Below the pieces are notes generated by a model. The model was given only the letters and a program-made list of their open reading frames with translations, was not told the origin of the DNA and searched no databases. This document shows, piece after piece, positions 1 to 6,179 of a stretch of DNA of 8,238 nucleotides. The translations under genes and the position numbers were made by a program. Numbering within the stretch: the first letter of the stretch is position 1; each line of letters starts with the position of its first letter. The DNA is taken from NCBI GenBank assembly GCA_003557825.1, contig PWNM01000575.1:1-8238 (forward strand). Direction: 5' to 3'. The DNA is from Candidatus Hydrogenedentota bacterium. Its GTDB lineage: Bacteria; Hydrogenedentota; Hydrogenedentia; Hydrogenedentales; SLHB01.

Positions 1-177
1 ACGCGGGAAAATGAGGACATTCGGCTCGACTATTGCATACACGGGTTTGTAATGGTAACGGCCATTTTGATTTACTGAACCCGCAATCAATAGCAACCGG
101 CGCGGAGGCCGATGGGGCCTGTGTACCGTGACAGCCCAGGTCGCGCCCGCATCATGCGCATCGGAAAGGAACGGACC
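1..177. other. Upstream region of sulfatase-like gene, no gene seen
   Basis: No convincing coding sequence lies here. The open frame of the downstream gene extends back to an ATG at 112, but that extension has no Shine-Dalgarno and would bury the Tat signal, so it is treated as leader. A short hairpin is possible at 51-66 (AATGG / CCATT) followed by TTT, which could be the weak end of a gene left of the window. A 6-base inverted repeat, TTGATT (67-72) / AATCAA (85-90) with a 12-base spacer, could be an operator but is short enough to be chance. No convincing -35/-10 pair was found. Confidence 0.4.
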
Positions 178-1542
178 ATGTTGAATCGCAGGCAATTTCT
201 CCAGGGAACGTTGGCGGCGGGAGCCGCGAGTTGGGCCATGACGGCGGGCGCGCAGGCGTCGGCCGCCACCAACGGCGAACGGCCGAATGTGTTGTTCATC
301 ATCTCGGACGACCAGGCGTGGGGCGACTACAGCTTCATGGGGCATCCCTATATCGACACGCCCCGCATCGACCGGTTGGCGCGGGAGAGCCTCTGCTACA
401 CCCGGGGCTACGTGAGCGCGCCGCTGTGTTGTCCTGCTTTGGCGTCCATGGTGACAGGACTGCATCCCCACCAAAACGGCATTACCTGCAACGATCCCAC
501 GGCGGTAAGCGACAATCCATGGGAGTGGACCCCCGAGCGATTCGAGATGCGCGAAGAGATCATCAGCGCCATCGACCATTTGCCGTCGTTGCCTCGAATG
601 CTGGGCGAGGCGGGGTACCAGAGCATGCAAACGGGCAAATGGTGGCTTGGCGATTATGCGCGGGGCGGTTTCACCCACGGCATGACCCACGGCGATCCGG
701 AACGGGGCGGTCGCCATGGCGACGAGGGGCTGAAGATCGGACGGGAAGGCCTCGACCCCATCGCGGATTTTCTCGATGAGGCGGCTTCCGATCCTTTTTT
801 CATCTGGTATGCCCCTTTCATGCCCCATGATCCCCATACGCCGCCCGAGCGGCTCCTGCAAAAATATCTGGGCTATATCGACAACGAACCCGTGGCGCGG
901 TTTTGGGCCATGTGCGAATGGTTCGACGAGACCTGCGGTGACCTGCTGGATATGCTCGAGGAGCGGGGCGTGGCCGACAATACGGTAGTGGTCTATGCGT
1001 GCGACAACGGCTGGATTCAGAATCCCCTGATTCGCGACCGCTTCGCCCCCCGTTCGAAACAGACCCACTACGAAGGCGGTATTCGTACGCCGATCATGGT
1101 TCGGTGGCCCGGCCGCATCGAACCCCGAATGGACGTGACCACGCCGGTATCTATCGTGGACATGGTTCCGACAGCCCTTGCCGCATGCGGGATCGATACC
1201 ACGCCGGAGATGCCAGGACTTGACCTGGGAGACCACGAACGGGCAGTGGCCCGAGGCGGGGTGTGCGGCGGCCGCTATGCCCATACCGCGCGGGATAACC
1301 ACGACCCGTTGGCCAACCTGGATGCCCTCTGGGTTGTGCAGGGCGATTGGAAACTGGCCACGCCGGCAGGACCGCAAACCACCGTCGACAGCGAGGTCGA
1401 GTTGTTCCATGTGGTCAGCGACCCTCACGAACTGAATAACCTTGCGGCGGGATACCCCGAGAAGGTGGACGAGCTGATGGCGGAGTTGGCCGACTGGTGG
1501 TCCGAAGGCGCTGCCACGGCAAAAGCCGCCGGCAACGGGTAA
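178..1542 (+). CDS. Tat-exported sulfatase-superfamily protein with atypical active site
   Basis: Predicted 454-residue type I sulfatase-fold protein; the family hydrolyses sulfate esters using a formylglycine made from Cys in C-x-P-x-R. The ATG at 178 is chosen because AAGGA (166-170) precedes it by 7 bases and it puts a twin-arginine signal (N-R-R-Q-F-L, residues 3-8, then a hydrophobic stretch to A-Q-A near 27) at the N-terminus, implying export. Metal ligands are visible: S-D-D-Q (D44, D45) and C-D-N-G (D276, N277). Also present are K154 of G-K-W, H217 in M-P-H-D-P-H and K294 in S-K-Q-T-H-Y-E-G-G. The nucleophile motif reads C84-C-P-A-L88, so Cys is kept but the usual Arg is Leu. G-K-W-H-L-G reads G-K-W-W-L-G, so the His is Trp at 156. 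Length is typical and nothing suggests frameshift. It may be a divergent sulfatase clade, a phosphodiesterase-like hydrolase or an inactive relative. The fold is secure; substrate and activity are unknown. Confidence 0.9.
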   Translation: MLNRRQFLQGTLAAGAASWAMTAGAQASAATNGERPNVLFIISDDQAWGDYSFMGHPYIDTPRIDRLARESLCYTRGYVSAPLCCPALASMVTGLHPHQNGITCNDPTAVSDNPWEWTPERFEMREEIISAIDHLPSLPRMLGEAGYQSMQTGKWWLGDYARGGFTHGMTHGDPERGGRHGDEGLKIGREGLDPIADFLDEAASDPFFIWYAPFMPHDPHTPPERLLQKYLGYIDNEPVARFWAMCEWFDETCGDLLDMLEERGVADNTVVVYACDNGWIQNPLIRDRFAPRSKQTHYEGGIRTPIMVRWPGRIEPRMDVTTPVSIVDMVPTALAACGIDTTPEMPGLDLGDHERAVARGGVCGGRYAHTARDNHDPLANLDALWVVQGDWKLATPAGPQTTVDSEVELFHVVSDPHELNNLAAGYPEKVDELMAELADWWSEGAATAKAAGNG

Positions 1543-1543
1543 T

Positions 1544-1571
1544 CGTCGCGCCGATTGGTATAGGCGAGACG
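1544..1571 (+). terminator. Candidate 3' stem-loop after sulfatase-like gene
   Basis: Immediately after the stop codon, CGTC-g-CGCC (1544-1552) is mirrored by GGCG-a-GACG (1563-1571). This gives two 4-bp GC-rich stems separated by one G/A mismatch, with a 10-base loop. No T-tract follows, so it is not a classic intrinsic terminator. It could be a 3'-end stabilising hairpin or a Rho-associated end. Confidence 0.4.
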
Positions 1572-1636
1572 CTGCAGAATCGGTCCTGAAAGGAGCTGTC
1601 GAGGCGCGGATGTGCTTTTCGCGGCTTCTTTCGGCA

Positions 1637-1670
1637 TAATACGCACTGCGCCGATGGGGAGGGCGTATTA
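1637..1670. promoter_or_regulatory. Inverted repeat TAATACGC/GCGTATTA upstream of TRAP operon
   Basis: A perfect 8-base inverted repeat, TAATACGC (1637-1644) and GCGTATTA (1663-1670), flanks an 18-base spacer. Allowing one bulged A at 1636, the arms extend two more base pairs (GC 1634-1635 with GC 1671-1672). It lies about 95 bases before the dctP start. It could be a dimeric operator for a regulator of the transporter or the first stem-loop of a leader RNA. The sequence alone does not decide between these. Confidence 0.4.
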
Positions 1671-1729
1671 GCGGGGGATGTATGGGCTTCCATGGGGCCT
1701 TCTTGTCCATCATGGCAGCGGAAAACGGA

Positions 1730-1748
1730 GCGTTGCCCACGGCAACGC
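1730..1748 (+). promoter_or_regulatory. Strong leader hairpin just before dctP
   Basis: GCGTTGCC (1730-1737), a 3-base loop CAC, then GGCAACGC (1741-1748) form a perfect 8-bp, GC-rich stem. It ends 4 bases before the dctP Shine-Dalgarno (1753-1760). The position suggests an RNA element influencing translation initiation or mRNA stability of the TRAP operon. No T-tract follows, so a terminator is unlikely. It does not itself pair with the ribosome-binding site. Confidence 0.5.
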
Positions 1749-1752
1749 ATAC

Positions 1753-1760
1753 AAAGGGGA
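1753..1760 (+). promoter_or_regulatory. Ribosome-binding site that sets the dctP start
   Basis: AAAGGGGA ends 5 bases before the ATG at 1766. It favours that start over the in-frame upstream codon at 1682 and the internal ATGs at 1787 and 1793. Confidence 0.6.
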
Positions 1761-1765
1761 ATGCG

Positions 1766-2806
1766 ATGTCACAGGGAATATCCTACATGCGTATGGCGAC
1801 CCGACTGAGCCTGGTCGCGGTCATGGCCTTGGGTTTGACGGCATGCGGCGGCGACCGCGCCGAAAGGCCTATCCAGTTGTCCTATAGCATCTTCTTCCCG
1901 CCGACCCATATTCAGTGCGAGCAAGCCGAGGCATGGGCGCGCGAAATCGAGGAACGCACCGACGGCCGCGTGGAAATCACCATCTATGCCGGCGGTTCCC
2001 TCACCCGGGCGCCCCAGGTATACGAAGGGGTAGTGAACGGCATTTCGGACATCGGCATGAGCTGCTTCGCCTATACCCGCGGCCAATTCCCGCTGCTTGA
2101 GGGACTCGACCTGCCCGTGGGCTATCCAGACGGTATGTCGGCCACGCGCATCGCCAACGACATGATCCAGAAATACCAACCCGAGGAAGTGGCCGACACG
2201 CGGGTGTTGTATGTCCACGCTCACGGTCCCGGCATTCTGGCCACCCGGCGGCCCGTAGAAACACTCGAAGACGTGGAGGGACTCATGATCCGCGCCACGG
2301 GGCTTTCTGCCAAAGTGGCCGAGAGCCTGGGTGGAACCCCCGTTGCCATGGACCAGCCCGATGCCTACGAAGCCCTTCAACGGGGCGTTGTAGACGCCAC
2401 CCTATGCCCCATCGAAACCCTGAAAGGCTGGCGGCAAGGCGAGGTCATCGATTACGTGGTAGACACGTCCTGTGTCGGTTACACGACATCCATGTTTGTG
2501 GTCATGAACCTCGATGCCTGGAACCAGCTTCCTGCTGATATTCAGCAGATCTTCGAAGAGGTAAGCGACGAGTGGATCGAGAAGCACGGCGAGGCCTGGG
2601 ACCAGGCGGACCGTGAAGGCCGGGAGTTCGTCGAGGAGTTGGGTAAGGACATCATCGAGCTGGACGAAGCGGAGCAAGCCCGCTGGCGCGCCCGGGTCGA
2701 GCCCGTGTTGGCAGAGTACACGACCCGCATGAGCGAACGCGGTCTGCCCGGCGAATCGTTCCTCGAGGACATCCAGGCGAAACTCGACGAATACCGCAGC
2801 CAATAA
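1766..2806 (+). CDS. dctP: TRAP transporter substrate-binding lipoprotein, DctP family
   Basis: This 346-residue protein is the extracytoplasmic solute receptor of a tripartite ATP-independent periplasmic transporter. It captures a substrate and delivers it to the DctQM membrane complex. The N-terminus has a hydrophobic segment and a lipobox L-T-A-C with Cys27, so it is probably lipid-anchored rather than free, which is less usual for DctP. Family landmarks are the early segment L-S-Y-S-I-F-F-P-P-T-H, Y-A-G-G-S-L (74-79), G-I-S-D-I-G and G-L-M-I-R-A-T-G with Arg176. The Arg of this motif usually forms a salt bridge with a substrate carboxylate, so a carboxylated ligand is likely. The C-terminal third is highly charged and helical. 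It starts the compact run dctP-dctQ-dctM-usp, with 19 bases to dctQ. The sequence resembles, from memory, receptors common in sulfate-reducing Desulfobacteria. The ligand cannot be named from sequence; the neighbouring sulfatase-like gene hints at a product of its reaction. Confidence 0.93.
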   Translation: MSQGISYMRMATRLSLVAVMALGLTACGGDRAERPIQLSYSIFFPPTHIQCEQAEAWAREIEERTDGRVEITIYAGGSLTRAPQVYEGVVNGISDIGMSCFAYTRGQFPLLEGLDLPVGYPDGMSATRIANDMIQKYQPEEVADTRVLYVHAHGPGILATRRPVETLEDVEGLMIRATGLSAKVAESLGGTPVAMDQPDAYEALQRGVVDATLCPIETLKGWRQGEVIDYVVDTSCVGYTTSMFVVMNLDAWNQLPADIQQIFEEVSDEWIEKHGEAWDQADREGREFVEELGKDIIELDEAEQARWRARVEPVLAEYTTRMSERGLPGESFLEDIQAKLDEYRSQ

Positions 2807-2825
2807 CCCCATATAGCACGGATTG

Positions 2826-3335
2826 ATGAATCCCCGGCTGATCAAAGCATACGAGTATTACAATGTAGTGGTTCGAAGCGCCGTTATGGGGCTGGCCTAT
2901 ATCGCCGGTACCGCCGTTTGCGTGATGGTTGCGGTCACCTGCGTGGATGTGGTCCTGCGGAGGCTGGGCTCCCCCCTGCACGGCGCGCTGGACATTGTGA
3001 CCATTGCGGGCACGATAGCCATTGGCGGCGCCATGCCCTACACGACCGCGGTCAAAGGGCACGTGTCCATCGAATACTTTTTCCATAAGCTCTCCCGAAA
3101 GGGGCGCATCGTCGTAGACACCTTTTCGCGACTCATCGGCATTACGCTGTTCATCTACCTGACCCGACAGTTCGCCCAATACGGGACTACCCTGCGGGCC
3201 AGCGGTCGGGTGATGCCAACGCTACAAACGCCGGTCTTCTGGATGCCCTATATGTTATCCGTCTGCTGCGCGTTGGTCACGCTGGTCATCCTCCATAACA
3301 TGCTGCATCCGAATCGAAAGATGATCAAACCATGA
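2826..3335 (+). CDS. dctQ: TRAP transporter small permease, DctQ family
   Basis: This 169-residue integral membrane protein is the small subunit of the TRAP permease, which joins DctM to form the Na+- or H+-driven importer. Four hydrophobic segments are visible at about residues 17-42, 53-75, 97-115 and 136-158, as expected for DctQ. Typical signatures are R-R-L-G-S-P-L-H-G-A near 45-54 and K-G-H-V-S-I-E after the second membrane segment. The ATG at 2826 is preferred, with a weak ACGGA (2817-2821) upstream; a TTG directly before it (2823) is an alternative that adds one residue. The stop overlaps the dctM start in ATGA, which points to translational coupling. Confidence 0.9.
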   Translation: MNPRLIKAYEYYNVVVRSAVMGLAYIAGTAVCVMVAVTCVDVVLRRLGSPLHGALDIVTIAGTIAIGGAMPYTTAVKGHVSIEYFFHKLSRKGRIVVDTFSRLIGITLFIYLTRQFAQYGTTLRASGRVMPTLQTPVFWMPYMLSVCCALVTLVILHNMLHPNRKMIKP

Positions 3336-4633
3336 GCGAGATCCAGATCGGCATACTCGGCTGCCTGGCGCTCCTCGTGTTGTTGGCGTGCAGCATGCCG
3401 GTGGCCTTTGCCATGGCCGTCGTTGGCGTGATCGGGTTTGCCATTGTCCGGTCGCCCCATGCCGCCCTGAGCATGATGACCAGCGACATGTACGGCACTT
3501 TCGCGTCGTACAGCCTTACCGTCATTCCCCTATTTGTGCTGATGGGCCAGGTGGCCTTTCATGGCGGAATCAGCCGGCGCCTGTTCAAAGCGGCCTACGC
3601 GTGGCTCGGGCCGTTGCCCGGCGGCTTAGCCATGGCCACGGTGGCAGCGTGCATGGGGTTTGGGGCCATCTGCGGTTCCGGTCCCGCTACGGCGGCAACC
3701 ATGGCGGCCGTTGCCCTGCCCGAAATGCGCCGCTACAAATACGATATGGAACTCGGCAGCGGGTCCGTGGCCGCCGGCGGCAGCTTGGGCATGCTCATCC
3801 CTCCCAGCGTGGTGTTTATCGTATACAGCATCATGACAGAGCAATCCATCGGCGAATTGTTCCTTGCGGGCGTCATACCGGGTCTCATGACCGGCGGCCT
3901 GTTCTTCTTGACCATCTACGCGCACTGCAAACTGCGCCCCCACCTTGGTCCTGCCAGTCCGCCGTTGCCGTGGAAGGAAAAGTTCCTTTCCCTCGGGGGC
4001 GTAATCGAGACGCTCATTCTGTTCGCTGTCGTCATGGGCGGTATGTTCCTGGGATACTTCACACCGACGGAAGCGGCCGGGATCGGCGCTGCCGGAACGA
4101 TACTGGTGGCCTTGGTCCGGCGGCAACTCACATGGAAATCGTTCACCCGGTCGCTGCTGGAAACCCTGCGCACCTCGTGCATGGTCATGATCATCGTAGC
4201 GGGGGCGGTTGTGTTCAGCCGGTTCCTTGCCGTAACCCAAATTCCATTTGTCTTGGCGCGCACCTTGGCGGAGCTGCCGCTGCCCGCGTTTATGGTCATG
4301 TCCATGATTATCTTGTTCTATCTGGTAGGCGGATGCTTCATCGACGCGTTGGCATTGCTGTTGCTAACCACGCCGATTTTCTACCCCGTGATTCTCGAGC
4401 TACGCTATGATCCCGTCTGGTTCGGCGTTATCATCGTGCTGGTCACGCAAATGGGCGTTATCTCGCCGCCGGTGGGTGTAAATGCCTATGTGGTCAGCGG
4501 CATCGAGCGAGATATTCCGCTACAGACGGTTTTCAAGGGGGCCCTGCCGTTTCTCGGAGCGCTCATCATTGCAGCGGTCCTGTTGCTGGCGTTTCCGTCC
4601 ATAAGTCTGTTTTTGCCCCAGTTGATGCGCTGA
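3332..4633 (+). CDS. dctM: TRAP transporter large permease, DctM family
   Basis: This 433-residue, very hydrophobic protein is the large, transport-competent subunit of the TRAP permease, an ion-transporter-superfamily member normally with about 11-12 membrane segments that uses a Na+ or H+ gradient to import the substrate handed over by DctP. Clear DctM signatures are C-G-S-G-P-A-T-A-A-T (114-123), A-L-P-E-M-R-R-Y-K-Y, and S-L-G-M-L-I-P-P (151-158) in the first half. The second half repeats the pseudo-symmetric theme with G-Y-F-T-P-T-E-A-A-G-I-G-A and M-G-V-I-S-P-P-V-G-V-N-A-Y-V. Length is normal and there is no break. The start ATG overlaps the dctQ stop by four bases. Separate Q and M genes mean it is not a fused QM protein. 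The assignment is secure; the substrate is not readable from this subunit. Confidence 0.96.
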   Translation: MSEIQIGILGCLALLVLLACSMPVAFAMAVVGVIGFAIVRSPHAALSMMTSDMYGTFASYSLTVIPLFVLMGQVAFHGGISRRLFKAAYAWLGPLPGGLAMATVAACMGFGAICGSGPATAATMAAVALPEMRRYKYDMELGSGSVAAGGSLGMLIPPSVVFIVYSIMTEQSIGELFLAGVIPGLMTGGLFFLTIYAHCKLRPHLGPASPPLPWKEKFLSLGGVIETLILFAVVMGGMFLGYFTPTEAAGIGAAGTILVALVRRQLTWKSFTRSLLETLRTSCMVMIIVAGAVVFSRFLAVTQIPFVLARTLAELPLPAFMVMSMIILFYLVGGCFIDALALLLLTTPIFYPVILELRYDPVWFGVIIVLVTQMGVISPPVGVNAYVVSGIERDIPLQTVFKGALPFLGALIIAAVLLLAFPSISLFLPQLMR

Positions 4634-4665
4634 GGAACTTGGTTCAACGATACGGAGAATGGGTG

Positions 4666-5154
4666 ATGAACGACACAAACCGAGACATCGGCGTCTATGC
4701 GCGGATACTGTTCTGCACCGATTTTTCTGAGAACGCCGATTTCGCGTTCGATTATGCGCTGGACGCAGCCGTCCGTCGCCCGGGGAGCGTCTTGTATCTG
4801 CTGCACGTCATTCCAGAACCGGAGGCGCAGTTTTGGAATACCTACATCTATGAGGTGGACAATGTCGACGAAAAAGCCCGCCACGACATCGACCAACGGA
4901 TCGCCGAAGCCTATCTCTCACGGGTTCCCGAGTCCCTCGAAATCCAGGTCGCGGTGCGTATCGGCAAAGACTCCGAAGTGATCCTTCAGTTCGCCCAAGA
5001 AAAAAACGCCGACCTCATCGTCATCGGCCGCCATGGCAGCAGCTCCTTCGGCAAGGTCCTTTTTGGCAACGTAACCGAACGCATCAGCCGCAAAGCCGAA
5101 TGCGCCGTGCTCATCGTCCCTCTCAGCATGAAAGGCAAACGGGAAAGGGCCTAA
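4666..5154 (+). CDS. Universal stress protein, UspA family (TRAP-associated)
   Basis: This 162-residue cytoplasmic protein has the UspA alpha/beta fold. The start is the ATG at 4666, with GGAG (4654-4657) 8 bases upstream; the open frame reaches back to a TTG at 4639, which lacks a ribosome-binding site. Visible family features are the first strand I-L-F-C-T-D-F-S with its conserved Asp, the L-L-H-V-I-P strand, A-D-L-I-V-I-G-R-H-G, and a nucleotide-binding loop G-R-H-G, nine residues, G-N-V-T-E-R-I. The loop matches the ATP-binding pattern G-x-x-G-x9-G-[ST] except that Asn replaces Ser/Thr. It follows dctM by 32 bases and is almost certainly co-transcribed. In Halomonas elongata the Usp protein TeaD, encoded with the TeaABC TRAP system, binds ATP and down-regulates transport, so a similar regulatory role is inferred here. 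ATP binding is likely but not certain. Confidence 0.9.
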   Translation: MNDTNRDIGVYARILFCTDFSENADFAFDYALDAAVRRPGSVLYLLHVIPEPEAQFWNTYIYEVDNVDEKARHDIDQRIAEAYLSRVPESLEIQVAVRIGKDSEVILQFAQEKNADLIVIGRHGSSSFGKVLFGNVTERISRKAECAVLIVPLSMKGKRERA

Positions 5155-5280
5155 AGGCGGGACCCGCTCGATGTACAGCCCCTCTTCAAATGACACCTTC
5201 CAAGTGGCTTCTTGATATAGACGCGGTCACACCATTGGGCGCGTGTGTGTTATTCTGAATGAGCTGACTCGTAGAAGACG

Positions 5281-5300
5281 ACCTCACAGAGGGAGGTGAT
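5281..5300 (+). promoter_or_regulatory. Strong Shine-Dalgarno with upstream anti-SD mini-hairpin
   Basis: GGGAGGTGAT (5291-5300) is a near-perfect match to the 16S 3' tail and fixes the ATG at 5304. ACCTC (5281-5285) is complementary to GAGGT (5293-5297) across a 7-base loop, so the site could be partly hidden in a 5-bp hairpin. The Shine-Dalgarno is secure; the masking is speculative. Confidence 0.55.
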
Positions 5301-5303
5301 ATT

Positions 5304-5942
5304 ATGTTTCTTGACCGAATCGATGCAGGCAATCAACTCGGCAGCAAGCTGAGTGAGTACAACACGGACAATGCGCTTGTACTTGCTATCCCCAAAGGCG
5401 GTGTCCCGGTAGGCGTGCGCGTGGCGCTTATCCTGAATTGCGATATGGACATCATTGTAACGCGAAAACTCCCCATGCCCTATAATTCGGAAACCGGTTT
5501 TGGCGCAGTTGCGGAGAACGGAAGCGTCTATCTGGATAAAAGCGTGCCCTTTGCCCTCGACGAGAAAAACGTACAAACGATTATTGAGGAGCAAAAACGC
5601 GAGATTGAACGTCGAATCGATGTACTCCGGCAAGGCCGGCCCTTGCCCGATTTAACCGATCGAACCATCATTCTTGTGGATGACGGGATAGCGATGGGAT
5701 CAACCATGTTCGCCAGCATCCGAATGTGCCGCGAGAACCAGGCCGGATACATCATCGCGGCTGCTCCCGTGGCCTCACCGCGAACCGTTTCGGCATTACA
5801 GGAAGAGGCGGACGCTGTCGAGGTCATCGAAACCCCCTCGAATTTTCGAGCCGTGGCGAGCGCTTACAAGGAATGGCACGATGTCACCGACGACGAAGCC
5901 TTGGACTGTATGCGAAGGTATGCTGAGAAACGTCCCTCTTGA
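5304..5942 (+). CDS. Phosphoribosyltransferase-fold protein (COG1926-like)
   Basis: This 212-residue type I phosphoribosyltransferase-fold protein resembles the 'predicted phosphoribosyltransferase' group, whose acceptor substrate is unknown. The start is fixed by a strong Shine-Dalgarno. In order: an N-terminal F-L-D-R-I-D-A-G-N-Q-L-G helix (residues 2-13), A-I-P-K-G-G-V-P-V-G (28-37), T-R-K-L-P-M-P (53-59), then the PRPP-loop segment I-I-L-V-D-D-G-I-A-M-G-S-T-M (122-135). The acidic pair D126-D127 is present. Met131 sits where these loops normally have Thr before the Gly, a possible weakening of phosphate binding. The gene stands alone: 149 bases separate it from the Usp gene and 237 from the next. 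In other genomes such proteins often sit near stress or dormancy genes, so proximity to Usp may be meaningful, but this is inference. Confidence 0.85.
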   Translation: MFLDRIDAGNQLGSKLSEYNTDNALVLAIPKGGVPVGVRVALILNCDMDIIVTRKLPMPYNSETGFGAVAENGSVYLDKSVPFALDEKNVQTIIEEQKREIERRIDVLRQGRPLPDLTDRTIILVDDGIAMGSTMFASIRMCRENQAGYIIAAAPVASPRTVSALQEEADAVEVIETPSNFRAVASAYKEWHDVTDDEALDCMRRYAEKRPS

Positions 5943-6179
5943 TATTATTAAACAGTACAGGTTTGGGCACCCCACGAAAAGAGGGCAATCGAAACCGATC
6001 AAGCCGACGGGGATTGCGTTCCAGCCCAATCGGGTTGTTTCGGAGCTCGCTCAAAACAAGCTAGGGCATCTGTATCGTAATCATCTTTTGAAAAAGCTCT
6101 CCCCCGTGATACCATGCCATTTGTGTAGTCGTATCGTGACGCCCGTTTGTTTTCCATCGACAGCAGAGGAGCACATTCT
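5943..6179. other. 237-base gap with overlapping inverted repeats
   Basis: No gene with a ribosome-binding site and plausible protein was found. CGAAACCGAT (5990-5999) can pair with ATCGG (6029-6033) and TTTCG (6038-6042), leaving a 4-base bulge. GATTGC (6012-6017) can pair either with GCAATC upstream (5985-5990) or, through GATTG, with CAATC downstream (6027-6031), so alternative folds are possible. Either could be the 3' end of the preceding transcript or a leader of the next gene. Confidence 0.35.
6088..6115 (+). promoter_or_regulatory. Weak candidate promoter for PHP hydrolase
   Basis: TTGAAA (6088-6093) matches the sigma-70 -35 consensus at five of six bases. TACCAT (6110-6115) after a 16-base spacer matches the -10 at four of six. 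The position suits transcription of the gene starting at 6180, but the match is modest. Confidence 0.25.

Noticed and set aside
67..90. TTGATT/AATCAA inverted repeat as an operator
   Set aside because: Only 6-base arms with no second copy or adjacent promoter; not distinguishable from chance.
112..177. N-terminal extension of the sulfatase-like protein to the ATG at 112
   Set aside because: No ribosome-binding site, and it would place 22 extra residues before a clear twin-arginine signal. The ATG at 178 has AAGGA 7 bases upstream.
1682..1765. Upstream in-frame extension of dctP
   Set aside because: It would cover the hairpin at 1730-1748 and put a non-signal sequence ahead of the lipoprotein signal; AAAGGGGA supports 1766.
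1769..2380. 203-codon open frame on the minus strand opposite dctP
   Set aside because: It lies wholly within dctP, has no recognisable domain, and arises from GC-rich codon structure.
3388..4410. 340-codon open frame inside dctM in another frame
   Set aside because: The composition is rich in His, Arg and Gly with no domain, typical of a shadow; dctM in the other frame has full family signatures.
5221..5256. Hairpin ACGCG/CGCGT with following T-rich bases as terminator of the TRAP-usp operon
   Set aside because: Only 5 bp with a 14-base loop and a broken T-run; too weak to annotate as a terminator.
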